This document shows, piece after piece, positions 19,067 through 28,661 of a DNA stretch of 64,000 nt. Location: assembly GCA_025363655.1 (NCBI GenBank), contig JANYDK010000123.1:62001-126000 (forward strand), in the 5' to 3' direction. The notes below the pieces were generated by a model that was not told where the DNA came from, searched no databases, and saw only the letters and a list, made by a program, of their open reading frames with translations. This DNA is from Deltaproteobacteria bacterium. GTDB taxonomy: Bacteria > Myxococcota_A > Polyangia > Polyangiales > JADJMO01. Position numbers and translations under genes: made by a program. The stretch's first letter is position 1, and every line of letters starts with the position of its first letter.

Positions 19067-19794
19067 GACGAGGGCAGTTTTTCCGCGACGCAGAGGAGCG
19101 AGACGCCGAACGGGAGCGACGTCTTCGGCAAGAGGCTGCGCTCGGCGGAGAAGGCGCGGTAGAGCACCTTGTTGACGAGCGGCGAGGGCTCCTGCGCGTC
19201 GGAGGCGTCGCGCTTGCCGAGGAGCTTCTGGGCCATGCGCACGCCGGCGATGAGCGGGAAGAGCACGGTGTTGAAGTAGCTGACGTACTTCGGCCGATAG
19301 CCAGCGGCGCGCACGGCTTGCTCGAGCGAGTCGCGCGTGTAGCGGCGGCGATGATGGTGCACCTCGTCGTGCGCACTCCAAAGGAACTGGAAGGCGGGCA
19401 CGGTGATGAGCACGAGGCCGCGCTCGCGGAGCATGCTCTTGGCGGCGACGAGCGCGCCGACGTCGTCGTCGAGGTGCTCGATGACGTCGAGAAAGGTGAC
19501 GAGATCGAAGTCTTTACGACCGAAATCGGCGGTGCCGAGCAGGCCGAGATGGACGTTCGAGAGGCCGCGTTGCTTGCAGTATTCGACGGCGAGCTCGGCG
19601 GAATCGAGGCCGTGGACCTCGTAGCGCTCGGCGAGTCGCTCGAGGACGAAGCCGGTTCCGCACCCGACGTCGAGGATGGCGCCGCCGGCCGGGACGAACG
19701 ACTCGATCGTCTTGGCGAGGATCTCGCGGCGAGCGAGGAACCACCAATGCGTGCTCTCGAGGCGGTTCATGTCCTCGTGGAGGTGCCGTTCCAT
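19063..19794 (-). CDS. Class I SAM-dependent methyltransferase
   Basis: A 243-residue protein with the SAM-binding glycine motif ILDVGCGTGFVLE near residue 40 and the post-motif FLDVIEHLDDD. The segment HHHRRRYTRDSL is seen in sugar and lipid methyltransferases of glycan gene clusters. The C-terminal half has a hydrophobic stretch (FNTVLFPLIAGVRMA) that may contact the membrane. Start at the ATG at 19794. The substrate is unknown; by context, a glycan or polyprenyl-linked sugar. It faces galE divergently, with 55 bases between. Confidence 0.85.
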   Translation of the reverse strand: MERHLHEDMNRLESTHWWFLARREILAKTIESFVPAGGAILDVGCGTGFVLERLAERYEVHGLDSAELAVEYCKQRGLSNVHLGLLGTADFGRKDFDLVTFLDVIEHLDDDVGALVAAKSMLRERGLVLITVPAFQFLWSAHDEVHHHRRRYTRDSLEQAVRAAGYRPKYVSYFNTVLFPLIAGVRMAQKLLGKRDASDAQEPSPLVNKVLYRAFSAERSLLPKTSLPFGVSLLCVAEKLPSS

Positions 19795-19849
19795 CGGCGG
19801 GCACGCTAGCACCGTTGCACCCCGCTCGCGACGTGCCCAGGTTTTCGAA

Positions 19850-20830
19850 ATGCGCGTGCTCGTCACCGGTGGAGCTGGCTACGTCGGAAGCGTCGTCGTC
19901 GAGGAGCTGGCACGGGTCGGACACTCTCCACGGGTGCTCGACAACCTGCAAAAGGGTCACCGCGACGCGCTCGCCGAGGGCGTGCCCTTCGTGCAGGGCG
20001 ACGTCGCCGATCGCCCGCTGGTCGAGGCGCTGCTCCGCGACGAGAAGATCGAGGCGGTCATCCACATGGCCGCCGACTCGCTGGTCGGCGAGTCGGTCAC
20101 CGACCCTGCCAAGTACTGGCGCAACAACGTCGGCGGCTCGCTCGCGCTCCTCGACTCGATGCGCGCGGCGAACGTGCGCGCCTTCGTCCTCTCGTCGACC
20201 GCCGCCGTCTACGGCGAGCCTGAAAAACAGCCCATCGACGAGGACGCGGCGCTGGTGCCGACCAACCCCTACGGCGACACCAAGCTCACCATCGAACGCG
20301 TCCTGCGCACTTACGACGTCGCCTACGGTCTCCGCTCGATCGCCCTCCGATACTTCAACGCCGCCGGTGCGAGCGAGCGGTGCGGCGAGCGGCACGATCC
20401 CGAGACGCACCTCATCCCCATCGTCCTCGAGGTCGCGGCGGGCACGCGCCCGGAGGTGTCGATCTTCGGCGACGACTACCCGACGCCCGATGGGACGTGC
20501 GTGCGCGACTACATCCACGTGCTCGATCTCGCCCGCGCGCACGTGCTCGCGATCGAGTCGCTCGGCGAGGGCGGCCCGACGCGCGCGTACAACCTCGGCT
20601 GCGGCGGCGACGGCTACAGCGTGAAGCAGGTGGTCGAGACGGTGCGCGCCGTCACCGGACACCCGGTACCGGTGAAGATGGCACCCCGACGTGCAGGCGA
20701 TCCGGCCGTGCTGGTCGCCTCCTCCGCCCGCATCCAGCGCGAGCTCGGTTGGCGCCCCGAACGCCAGGATTTACGGGTGATCGTCGAGTCGGCGTGGCGC
20801 TTCCTCCGCGCCCATTCTTCGCCGTGCTAA
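19850..20830 (+). CDS. galE: UDP-glucose 4-epimerase GalE
   Basis: A 326-residue short-chain dehydrogenase-type sugar epimerase. VTGGAGYVGS is the NAD-binding glycine motif, LSSTAAVYGEP supplies the catalytic Ser/Thr, and NPYGDTK the YxxxK pair (Thr stands where Ser is usual). RYFNAAGA, the block before HLIPIV, and CVRDYIHVLDLA are GalE hallmarks. It interconverts UDP-glucose and UDP-galactose, and perhaps the N-acetyl forms, providing sugar donors for the surrounding glycan locus. Confidence 0.93.
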   Translation: MRVLVTGGAGYVGSVVVEELARVGHSPRVLDNLQKGHRDALAEGVPFVQGDVADRPLVEALLRDEKIEAVIHMAADSLVGESVTDPAKYWRNNVGGSLALLDSMRAANVRAFVLSSTAAVYGEPEKQPIDEDAALVPTNPYGDTKLTIERVLRTYDVAYGLRSIALRYFNAAGASERCGERHDPETHLIPIVLEVAAGTRPEVSIFGDDYPTPDGTCVRDYIHVLDLARAHVLAIESLGEGGPTRAYNLGCGGDGYSVKQVVETVRAVTGHPVPVKMAPRRAGDPAVLVASSARIQRELGWRPERQDLRVIVESAWRFLRAHSSPC

Positions 20831-20846
20831 CCCCGCGCGTCGCGCA

Positions 20847-21872
20847 ATGGCCCGTCCGACGCTCAGCTTGGTCCTCCCCATCTACAACGAGGAGGAGGTC
20901 ATTCCCGAGCTGCACGAGCGCCTGCAGGAGTTCCTCCGCGAGCTCGCCCTCGACACCGAGGTAATCTTCGTCAACGACGGTTCGAAGGACCGCTCGATGC
21001 CGCTCCTGCGGAAGATTTGCAAGGGCGAGCCGCGCTACCGAGTGCTCTCGTTCGCTCGAAATTTCGGCCACCAAATCGCCATCACCGCCGGCGTCGACTG
21101 GGCGCGCGGTCGTGCGGTGGTGGTGATGGACGCCGACCTCCAGGACCCACCGAGCGTCGTCCTCGAGATGGTCGCCAAGTGGCGCGAGGGCTACGACGTC
21201 GTCTACGCCAAGCGCCGCAGCCGCGAGGGCGAGACCTTCTTCAAGCTCCTCACCGCGAAGATCTTCTACCGCGTCTTCGCCTCGATGATCCCCATCGCCG
21301 TGCCGCTCGACACCGGCGATTTCCGCCTGATGAGCCGCCGCGTGGTCGTCGCCCTCCGCGCGCTCCGCGAGACGCACCGCTTCGTTCGCGGGATGGTCGC
21401 GTGGATCGGCTTCAAGCAGACCGCGGTGCTCTACGATCGTCCTGCGCGCTTCGCCGGTGAGACCAAATACCCGCTGCGGAAGATGATCCGCTTCGCCGTC
21501 GACGGCATCACCTCGTTCAGCGTCCTGCCGCTCCGTTTCGCCACCTACCTCGGCATGTTCATCAGCATGTGCAGCGTCGGCGTCGCCATCTGGGCGATCG
21601 TCGGCAAGTTCGTGCTGCACAACACGGTGCCGGGCTGGAGCGCCGAGGTGGTGCTCGTCTCGCTCCTCGCCGCGGTCCAGCTCCTCATGATCGGCATCGT
21701 CGGCGAGTACATCGGCCGCATCTACGAGCAGGTGAAGGGAAGGCCGACCTACCTGGTGGGCGATCGGGTGAACGCGGAGCGCAAGCCCGACGACGACGAG
21801 CTCGACGACGAGGACGAGCAGGGCGGCGCGCTCGCGGACGAAGACGTCGGCGAGACCACGCCCGAGCAATGA
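20847..21872 (+). CDS. GT2 polyprenyl-phosphate glycosyltransferase, membrane anchored
   Basis: A 341-residue enzyme of the DPM1/ArnC/GtrB type: LVLPIYNEEE, VNDGSKDRS, MDADLQDPP (catalytic DxD) and TGDFRLMSR, then two C-terminal membrane helices (about 235-258 and 270-293) with VGEYIGRIYEQVKGRP after them. The last 40 residues are strongly acidic. It transfers a sugar from a nucleotide donor to polyprenyl phosphate at the inner face of the membrane. It follows galE by 16 bases and precedes a polytopic membrane protein by 22 bases, so an operon is likely. Confidence 0.92.
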   Translation: MARPTLSLVLPIYNEEEVIPELHERLQEFLRELALDTEVIFVNDGSKDRSMPLLRKICKGEPRYRVLSFARNFGHQIAITAGVDWARGRAVVVMDADLQDPPSVVLEMVAKWREGYDVVYAKRRSREGETFFKLLTAKIFYRVFASMIPIAVPLDTGDFRLMSRRVVVALRALRETHRFVRGMVAWIGFKQTAVLYDRPARFAGETKYPLRKMIRFAVDGITSFSVLPLRFATYLGMFISMCSVGVAIWAIVGKFVLHNTVPGWSAEVVLVSLLAAVQLLMIGIVGEYIGRIYEQVKGRPTYLVGDRVNAERKPDDDELDDEDEQGGALADEDVGETTPEQ

Positions 21873-21894
21873 CGGGGAAATAGGGGACACGCGC

Positions 21895-23676
21895 ATGCTC
21901 TCGGCACGACGAAAAGCCATCGTCACGCACGTCGCGCTCGGCGTCGCACTGACGATCGTCGCGTTCTTCGTCGCGCGCACGATTCGCTCGGTCCTCCACG
22001 AGCAGCCGGTGATGCTCGTCGGCGAAAACGGCATGCGGCACTGGGAGGCGGCGCGCGCCTCCTTCGCGCGCGGCGAGGGTTTTCCCTACTGGGATCGCAC
22101 GACTTGCGGCGGTGGCCCCGGCCTCGCCGACCCCGAGTCGCTGATGCTCTCGTCGCTGGTGGCGGGCCTCTTCGACATCCACGGCGACGTGATGGGACGC
22201 TGGTACCCGACCTTGGCGGCGACGCTCGGCATCCTCGGCGTCTACGTTTGGTGCCGCAAATCCTTGGCGATCGGCCGCATCGGCGCGTTCTGGGCGGGCG
22301 TCGTCTTCGTCGCCAGCGGCTTCCTCTCGTTGCAGGCCTCGCAGCGGATGGTGTTCGTCTCGTTCATGTGGATCCCTTGGGCGCTCACGTTCGCGCGCCT
22401 CGGCGAGAAGAGTCTGCGCGCCTCGGTGCTCGTCGGCTTGGTGCTCGCGCTGATGGTCTACGAGGGTGGCGTCCTCTCGATGGTGCAGGCCCTCCTCGCG
22501 ATCCTCGTCGTCAGCGCGCCGCGCTTCTTCGCCAGGGACGGCGGCCCGAGAGCCGTTTCGAAGATGCTCGGCGTAGCGCTCGTCGCTTTCGTCCTCGTCG
22601 CCGGCGTGAAGCTCTTCCCGGTCCTCGTGCAGCTCTTCCGCTGGCCGACGCGCGCCGTCCCCAACGACTCGCTGAAGTGGGCCGATTTCATGCCGATCTT
22701 CATCGACAAGGAGCGTGTCGAGCCGCTCGTCGGGCACCGCTTCGGGTTCAGCGAGTACCGCGCCTACGTCGGGCCGATGGTGCTCGGGACCGCCATCGCC
22801 GGCGCCGGCATCTCGGTCATCCTCTCGCCGCGACGCTGGGGGCTCGTCCTCCTCCTCGTCCTCGGACTCTCGCTCACGCGCGGAGCTTACGATCAGACCG
22901 CGCCGTTCACGCTGCTCTTCCGCGGCGTCGGCTTCAGTGCGCTCGCCGTCCCCTCGCGCTTCGTCGTCCTCGCGCTCCTCGCGATCGCCGCGGCCGGAGC
23001 GATCGCCATCGACACCGGCCTGCGCCTCGCCGCCAAGCAGCGTGGGCTCGCGGCCGTGCTGATCGTCGTCGCCGCCGTCGGCGCCTGGGACTGCGTCGTC
23101 GAAGCGCAGAAGCTCATGAAGGTGCAGGGCCTCGAGGCCGGGCTCCCGCGTCCCGATCCGATCTCGCGTCCGTACTCGCTCATCGACGATCCGCGCCGCG
23201 TGCAGGAGTTTCCCGCGCGCAACGTCGGCACCATGCTCTGCGAACGCACCCTCGACGCGCCGCACGCGGAGGGGCTCGCGATCGGGCCGGTGCCGCAGGC
23301 CCGCCTCGACGGGCCCGACGTCGGCGCGCTCGGGCCGGTGCACACCACGCAGAACGGCTACGTGTTCACCGCGACCATGAGCCGGCAGGCGGTCGTCCAC
23401 GTGAACACGTCGTGGGATCCGGACTGGTCGACCAACCTCGGCGTGATTCGCGCCGCGCAGAACGGCGGCCTCGATCTGCTGCTCCCTGCCGGCTCCGCCA
23501 ACGTCACGTTGTCCTACAAGCCGCGCGGGCTCTTGGCCGGGGCGACCGCGACCATCGTCGGCCTGGCCGGTTTCCTCGCGCTGCTCGCGTGGCCATGGCT
23601 CGCGCGCAGGGGCGTGGCGAAGCGTCGGTCGAAGATCGCAAACGCGACGCCGGCTGCGCCGCCATCGCCCGCATAA
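21895..23676 (+). CDS. Polytopic membrane protein, YfhO-like, putative GT-C glycosyltransferase
   Basis: A 593-residue protein with about a dozen predicted membrane helices. The first periplasmic loop (ENGMRHWEAARA through GEGFPYWDRTTCGGG) is where GT-C enzymes keep catalytic acidic residues. It shares ALMVYEGGV and the general layout with the tail-to-tail neighbour, and the C-terminal part (NTSWDPDWSTNLG, VTLSYKPRGL) matches the end of YfhO-family proteins (related to bacterial membrane glycosyltransferases). It probably uses a polyprenyl-phosphate sugar made by the GT2 upstream. Confidence 0.75.
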   Translation: MLSARRKAIVTHVALGVALTIVAFFVARTIRSVLHEQPVMLVGENGMRHWEAARASFARGEGFPYWDRTTCGGGPGLADPESLMLSSLVAGLFDIHGDVMGRWYPTLAATLGILGVYVWCRKSLAIGRIGAFWAGVVFVASGFLSLQASQRMVFVSFMWIPWALTFARLGEKSLRASVLVGLVLALMVYEGGVLSMVQALLAILVVSAPRFFARDGGPRAVSKMLGVALVAFVLVAGVKLFPVLVQLFRWPTRAVPNDSLKWADFMPIFIDKERVEPLVGHRFGFSEYRAYVGPMVLGTAIAGAGISVILSPRRWGLVLLLVLGLSLTRGAYDQTAPFTLLFRGVGFSALAVPSRFVVLALLAIAAAGAIAIDTGLRLAAKQRGLAAVLIVVAAVGAWDCVVEAQKLMKVQGLEAGLPRPDPISRPYSLIDDPRRVQEFPARNVGTMLCERTLDAPHAEGLAIGPVPQARLDGPDVGALGPVHTTQNGYVFTATMSRQAVVHVNTSWDPDWSTNLGVIRAAQNGGLDLLLPAGSANVTLSYKPRGLLAGATATIVGLAGFLALLAWPWLARRGVAKRRSKIANATPAAPPSPA

Positions 23677-23681
23677 TATAG

Positions 23682-25427
23682 CTATGTTTTTCGCAGTCGT
23701 CGCCGGCGCGTCAACCAGACGACCGCGGCGATGCTGCCGACGGTGCCCAACGCGGTGAGCGCGACGCCGAGGCCGAACGTCTTCGGCCGGTACCGCACCT
23801 TCAGGTGGTGCTTGCCCGCGGGCACGTCAACGACGAGCTGCTTGTCCTGCTCGAGGGCGACGCCGACGTCGGAGCGCCAGCCCTTGTCGTACGCGCTGTT
23901 GAAGACGATGCGGGTGGGCGCCGAGGCGGTGACGTCGGCGGTGAAGGTGTTGGGCGTGCGGACGACGTTCTCCACCGTGGCCGCTGCGGGATCGCTCGCG
24001 CGCGCCTGCGGGACGTCGCCCTCCCAGAGCGGCGCGCCGACGCCGAAGCCCCACTCTTCCCAGCACGTCGTCCGCGCCAGGTTCTCGCGCGGCCCGTCGA
24101 TCATGTTGGGCGCGCGCGAGCCGATATAGAGCTGGGGCGAGGGCTTGATGGTCGGATCCTCGGGCTGACCGCCGAAGGAGACGCTGGCGACGTCGAGGCC
24201 GACGCTGATGACGTCCCCGACGCCGACGAGCGCGAGGCCGAGGATGCCGACGCGTACCGCATCGAAGACGTCGAGGCTGCGGGCGACCTTGCGCGCGAGG
24301 GCGGTCAGCCGATCGACGGCGAGGCCGGCAGCGGCGGCGAGGATCATGCTGGCCTCGAGGCCGAACCGCGACGGCACGCGCATGTCCTTGAAGGGGAAGA
24401 CGTGCGCGCGCAGCACGGTCCAGGGCGCCTTCGGAGCGTAGTCGCCCGCCATCAGGACCAGCGAGACGACGAGGAGCACCCACAGCCACGCGCGCCGCAC
24501 GCCGGCGAGGAGGAGCCCGACGAGCGCGAGGCCGACGACGATCGGCCCGAGGTACATGCCGTACTCGCCCCAGACGTAGCGCTGACCGGGCATGAAGCGC
24601 TCGTGGGTGCGGAGGAGGAAGAGGTCCTGCATCGTCCCCCAGTGCACGGCGTCGTTCTCGACGGCGACGCCGCGGACGTGTGAGCGCACCTGGTCGACCA
24701 CCGGGAGAAAGCGAGCAGCGCCGACGGTGAGCGCGACGGCGACGACGATGACGCCGGCGACGACGATGCGACCGAGACGACGCGGCGGCCATACCCGCGT
24801 CAGCGTCTCGACGCCGAGGATGACCGCGAGGTGCGGGATGGGATAGACGCCGCCTTCGTAGATCATCAGCGCGACGAGCGCGCCGAGACCGATGGCCTTG
24901 CGGTAGTCGGTGTCGGCTTGCCTCCAGAAGTAAATTCCCAAGGGGAAGTACTGGAAGGCTGCGAAGACGAGGTGACCGCCGGGGAGATGATTTGCGAAGA
25001 AGCCGCAGAAGGCCCACGCGCCCGAGGCGACGAAGGCTGCGCCGCGACTCTGGCCGAGCTCACGACGAGCGAGGAGCCACATCGAGACGAAACCGAACGC
25101 CGAATGCGCGACGTACCAGAGAGCGACCGTCTTGTTGGAGCCGAGGAAGTAGAGCGGCCACATCAGCGGCGCGCCGAAGGGCGCCTGCGGGTTGTCCCAG
25201 AGCGGGAGCCCGCCGCATTCGTAGGGATTCCACAGCGGCAACTCGTGGTAGCGAACGACGCTGACGCGCGCCGCCTCGAACATCTTGTGAAAGACGGGCC
25301 CGTCGCCGCCCTGCGTCTGCGGCATCGCGCCGAGCATCGGCCACCACGCGAAGATGCTCAGCGCGAAGGCGAGCGCGAAGAGCCCGAGCCAGCGCACCAG
25401 CGGGGAGGCGACGAAACGTTGCTGCAT
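23682..25427 (-). CDS. YfhO-like polytopic membrane protein, paralog of the neighbour
   Basis: A 581-residue protein with many membrane helices and the YfhO-type layout: a first loop with LPLWNPYECGGLPLWD, ALMIYEGGVYP in the middle, and a C-terminal periplasmic domain with FNSAYDKGWRSDVG and LKVRYRPKTF. It is clearly related to the plus-strand gene ending at 23676 (shared ALMxYEGGV, CGG, KGW/PDW block) and lies tail to tail with it, five bases between stops. The ATG at 25427 is preferred to a TTG eight codons upstream. Likely role: glycan transfer or loading at the membrane. Confidence 0.75.
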   Translation of the reverse strand: MQQRFVASPLVRWLGLFALAFALSIFAWWPMLGAMPQTQGGDGPVFHKMFEAARVSVVRYHELPLWNPYECGGLPLWDNPQAPFGAPLMWPLYFLGSNKTVALWYVAHSAFGFVSMWLLARRELGQSRGAAFVASGAWAFCGFFANHLPGGHLVFAAFQYFPLGIYFWRQADTDYRKAIGLGALVALMIYEGGVYPIPHLAVILGVETLTRVWPPRRLGRIVVAGVIVVAVALTVGAARFLPVVDQVRSHVRGVAVENDAVHWGTMQDLFLLRTHERFMPGQRYVWGEYGMYLGPIVVGLALVGLLLAGVRRAWLWVLLVVSLVLMAGDYAPKAPWTVLRAHVFPFKDMRVPSRFGLEASMILAAAAGLAVDRLTALARKVARSLDVFDAVRVGILGLALVGVGDVISVGLDVASVSFGGQPEDPTIKPSPQLYIGSRAPNMIDGPRENLARTTCWEEWGFGVGAPLWEGDVPQARASDPAAATVENVVRTPNTFTADVTASAPTRIVFNSAYDKGWRSDVGVALEQDKQLVVDVPAGKHHLKVRYRPKTFGLGVALTALGTVGSIAAVVWLTRRRRLRKT

Positions 25428-25452
25428 GCGCGGGGCGCTAGACAAGCTCAAC

Positions 25453-27306
25453 TCAATTGCAGATGGAAGGGGAGGTGCCGTGTGCGCGCGCGGTATCGCT
25501 CTCGGCCTCGGCCTTCCAGCCGAGGATCTGCTCGAGTCGCGCCAACTTCAGCCACATGCAGGGATGATCGCCTGGTTTTTGCGCCTTCTCACGCAGCGCG
25601 GGGAGCGGGTCGCGCTCCTTTGGCTCCCAGATCGAGGGAAAGAAGCGGACGCCCCAGTCGAGATCGTCGCAGTGGTTGCCGGTGGTGCAAATCATGTCGT
25701 CCGGGCCCGGCGCGGAGAGCGCGGGACGGATGCCGACGACGAAGACGGCGGCGGTGAGGACCAGGCGCGCGGCCCATTCGCGCACCCGATCGCCCTGTGG
25801 CCATAGCGCGGCGAGGACGCCGGCGAGGAAGAGGCAGCCGACGACGAAGTAGAAGAAGCGCGGCGAGTCCCAGCCGAAGAGCTCTCCGAGGTGGTGGGGG
25901 ACGAAACCGACCCGCGCCATCGGGATGGCGAATTGCGCGAGCGGCCGCGTGAAGGCTTCGGGGAGCGTGTTGTAGACCATCGAGACGAGGCCCGATTGCA
26001 GGACGCTCGCGGCCGCGAGACCGCCGGCGACCGAGCGCACGAGGACGCGTCGGCCCCGACTCGCGCCGGCGACATGCTCGAGCGCGCAGACGGCGCCAAA
26101 GGCGAAGAACGGTGGTGCCGCCCCGAGATAGCGCGGCCCGATCGCCCAACCAGCCCGCCAGTTGATGGCGGCGCTGACCGTGACGAAGAGGAGGCCCATG
26201 ATGAGCAACCACCCGAGGTTGGCGTCGCGAAGATTGCGCCCGAACTTCGTGTCACGCCGGAGCCAGACGACGCCGAGCGGCAGCGCGAGGAGACCGAGCC
26301 ACATGAACGGGCTCGTCCCGAAGAAGCCGAAGCCGACGTTGATGGTGATGCCCTCGAAGGCGATCATCTTCGGCGCGCTGATGCCGAAGAGTCCGGTGCT
26401 GAGGATGTTGCGGAACGCCTCGGTCTCACTGAACTTGTGACCGGGTGTCAGCGGACTGCCGAAGCACTTCCATTGAAAGTACATGAGCCCGAGGGCGTTG
26501 AGCGAGGCGCCGACGCCGAACGTGACGAGGCGGGTCGGGCGCCAGAACGAGGTGAGCGCGTAGGCGGCGAGCGCGACCGACACGGGGAGCGCGTGGTACT
26601 CGAGGAGCGTCGCGAGGCCGGCGAAGAACCCGGCGAGGAACGCCCGCGAGAGCCGCCGCTGCTTCCAGTCGGGGAAGCGCGCACGCTCACCGGTGATGAT
26701 GCCGAACGACGCAAAGGCCGCGCACGCGAAGGGCGCGTGGCTGGCGAACATCATCGCGTAGGCGAGGTAGTTGGTGCCGAGCCCGGCGGCGGCGACGGCA
26801 GCGAGCCGGAGCACGACGTCTTGGCTGACCGTGCGCAAGTAGCGCTCGAACCAAACGAGGAAGACGAAGCACGGGAGCTGGATGGTGAAGAGCCGCAGCG
26901 CCCAAATCGTGTTGCGGAGCCACCACGCCTTGTCTTCGGGCGACGACGCGATCGTCGGCAATTCGTGCCCGAATCGCGGTGCGAGCTTGGTGAAGGCCCA
27001 GTAGACGGGCACACCCGCGTAGCTCACCGCCGGGGCCTTCACCGAGTAGAGGTGCGGCTCGCCGGTCATGGTCTTCGGGTTCTCGGGGACCTTCGCCATG
27101 TCGTTCGTCCACCCGTGGCGGGCGACGATGTCGTCGATTTTGAAGGTGTGCTTCTCGACGAGCGCCATCGTCATGTAGACGCGGACGTTCTCGTTCGGGT
27201 TGTTGATCGACGCGATGTAAGGGAAGACGCCGGTGAAGACGATGAAGGTGAGCGCGAAGAAGATCCGGACGGCCCAGGTCTCGCTCCCCTTCCGGCTCAC
27301 GCTCAT
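25453..27306 (-). CDS. Polytopic membrane protein, GT39/ArnT-like putative glycosyltransferase
   Basis: A 617-residue membrane protein. After the first helix it has INNPNENVRVYMTMALVEK and SVKAPAVSYAGVPVYW, blocks I associate with GT-C (ArnT/PMT-like) proteins of myxobacteria and other deltaproteobacteria; the acidic residues in the first loop would be catalytic. About ten further helices follow, then a soluble C-terminal tail of 70 residues with TPR-like character. Its start overlaps the stop of the upstream methyltransferase gene by four bases, so the pair is coupled. Confidence 0.75.
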   Translation of the reverse strand: MSVSRKGSETWAVRIFFALTFIVFTGVFPYIASINNPNENVRVYMTMALVEKHTFKIDDIVARHGWTNDMAKVPENPKTMTGEPHLYSVKAPAVSYAGVPVYWAFTKLAPRFGHELPTIASSPEDKAWWLRNTIWALRLFTIQLPCFVFLVWFERYLRTVSQDVVLRLAAVAAAGLGTNYLAYAMMFASHAPFACAAFASFGIITGERARFPDWKQRRLSRAFLAGFFAGLATLLEYHALPVSVALAAYALTSFWRPTRLVTFGVGASLNALGLMYFQWKCFGSPLTPGHKFSETEAFRNILSTGLFGISAPKMIAFEGITINVGFGFFGTSPFMWLGLLALPLGVVWLRRDTKFGRNLRDANLGWLLIMGLLFVTVSAAINWRAGWAIGPRYLGAAPPFFAFGAVCALEHVAGASRGRRVLVRSVAGGLAAASVLQSGLVSMVYNTLPEAFTRPLAQFAIPMARVGFVPHHLGELFGWDSPRFFYFVVGCLFLAGVLAALWPQGDRVREWAARLVLTAAVFVVGIRPALSAPGPDDMICTTGNHCDDLDWGVRFFPSIWEPKERDPLPALREKAQKPGDHPCMWLKLARLEQILGWKAEAESDTARAHGTSPSICN

Positions 27307-27920
27307 GCGCCGGCTTCGAGCGCGAAGATGAGGTACTCGGCGCGGCCGTTCTTCGGGTGCGATTTGACGATCTTCTCTTCGGCGACGCGCAGACCGGCGC
27401 GCGCGACGAGGCGGCGATATCCGTCGACGCGGCGCACGAATTTGCCACGATCGAAGAAGGCGAAGGCATTGGAGAGGTGCTTGCCAGGAAGGTAGACGAC
27501 GTCGGAGGTGGCGATGCGCTTCACGCTCTTTTGGCGAGCGAGCGACGAGAGGAGCGCGAGCGCCTGATCGTCAGAAAGGTGGTGGAGCAGCCCGCAGAGC
27601 ATCACGCGCGTCGGCGCGATGGTCTCGACCGCCTTCTCGTCGACGATGCCGACCTGGAAATGAAAGTGATCGCCGCGGGCCTTGGCCGCCCTGGTGGCGA
27701 AGTCGATGGCCACAGGGTCGGTGTCGAAACCCTCGTAGCGCGCGACGTCGCCGAGGTAGTTGAGCGCGTCGCCCGTGCCGCAACCGACGTCGAGGACCAC
27801 GTCGTCCTTGCCGGCGTCGAGCGCGCGGTAGGCGGTGCTGTTGTCGACCCCGCCGACGACGAACGGCCGGACATGGTTGTAGACGAAGGGGTTGCCGAGG
27901 ATCAGTTGATAGAGCGACAT
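27303..27920 (-). CDS. Class I SAM-dependent methyltransferase
   Basis: A 205-residue protein with the SAM motif VLDVGCGTGDALNYLG, the acidic post-motif FDTDPVAIDFA, and MLCGLLHHLSDDQA. The C-terminal part (GRAEYLIFALE) completes the Rossmann-like fold. It starts at the ATG at 27920; the sequence upstream of this does not read as protein. It is coupled by an ATGA overlap to the downstream polytopic membrane protein, suggesting that it methylates the same glycan or its lipid carrier. Confidence 0.82.
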   Translation of the reverse strand: MSLYQLILGNPFVYNHVRPFVVGGVDNSTAYRALDAGKDDVVLDVGCGTGDALNYLGDVARYEGFDTDPVAIDFATRAAKARGDHFHFQVGIVDEKAVETIAPTRVMLCGLLHHLSDDQALALLSSLARQKSVKRIATSDVVYLPGKHLSNAFAFFDRGKFVRRVDGYRRLVARAGLRVAEEKIVKSHPKNGRAEYLIFALEAGA

Positions 27921-28058
27921 GGGGGCTCGCGAGCGGGGGGAAACGTACGCGAAGTCGCGATGGACCGGGCTTTTTCGCGGGAGCGTGCATAGCTCGCGCA
28001 GCAGACCCGCGCAATCCGGCTCGTGCGTGCAGGAGAGCCGCGCGCTAACGTTTCTACG

Positions 28059-28643
28059 ATGGGGCGAGCGGCATGGGTGCGGAGAGCGGCACTGGGAATC
28101 GTGCTCGCCGCGACGGGCTGCGCGAAGCTGCCGCCGCCGACACGACCGCCGACTCACGTCGCGGTCGTCGGCGAGCCTGCCGCGAAGGGCGAGGTCGGAC
28201 CGCTGGTACGGGTCGGTTTCCGTGACGACGCCCTCGGCCCCGAGGACGGACCGGTGCGCAAGGACGGCCAGCCCGACTTCGCCTTCCGAGTGCGTCTCTC
28301 GGGCACGGTCAGCGCCCTCGCGCTCATCAACAGCGACCCGCAAGGACACCTCGCAGCGCCGGAAATCTGGGACACGATCATCGGCCCCACGCCCTATCCC
28401 AAGGCGCTCGGATTGCCGTTTCGCACGGGAGGCGAGACGGCTTCGCTCGCGCTCGTCGACGCGGAGGGCACGCTCCTGAACGAAGCGGGCTCGCTCAGCG
28501 CGCACGTCTTCGACGGCGCCGGCGAGATCGTCACCATCTACGTCGCCGACCCGTGGAACAACCTGCGCGAGGGCCGTGCCTTCACGCTGCTGGTGCTCCG
28601 CCCCGACGGGGTCGTCGACCGCAGCACGGTGATCCTGGTCTAA
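28059..28643 (+). CDS. Predicted lipoprotein, unknown function
   Basis: A 194-residue protein with a lipoprotein signal (RRAALGIVLAATGC, lipidated Cys near residue 20), a Pro-rich spacer (LPPPTRPPTHV), then a compact beta-rich domain of about 150 residues with FAFRVRLSG, LALINSDPQG and GEIVTIYVADPWNN, suggesting an immunoglobulin-like or C2-like sandwich. I do not recognise the family. It stands alone between divergent and same-strand glycan genes. Confidence 0.65.
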   Translation: MGRAAWVRRAALGIVLAATGCAKLPPPTRPPTHVAVVGEPAAKGEVGPLVRVGFRDDALGPEDGPVRKDGQPDFAFRVRLSGTVSALALINSDPQGHLAAPEIWDTIIGPTPYPKALGLPFRTGGETASLALVDAEGTLLNEAGSLSAHVFDGAGEIVTIYVADPWNNLREGRAFTLLVLRPDGVVDRSTVILV

Positions 28644-28661
28644 ATCGCGCCCGGACAACAT

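Noticed and set aside
25891-27495. A 534-codon plus-strand frame opposite the GT39-like membrane protein
   Set aside because: It is almost entirely Glu, Arg, Asp and Gly, spans two clear minus-strand genes and has no known motif; antisense artefact.
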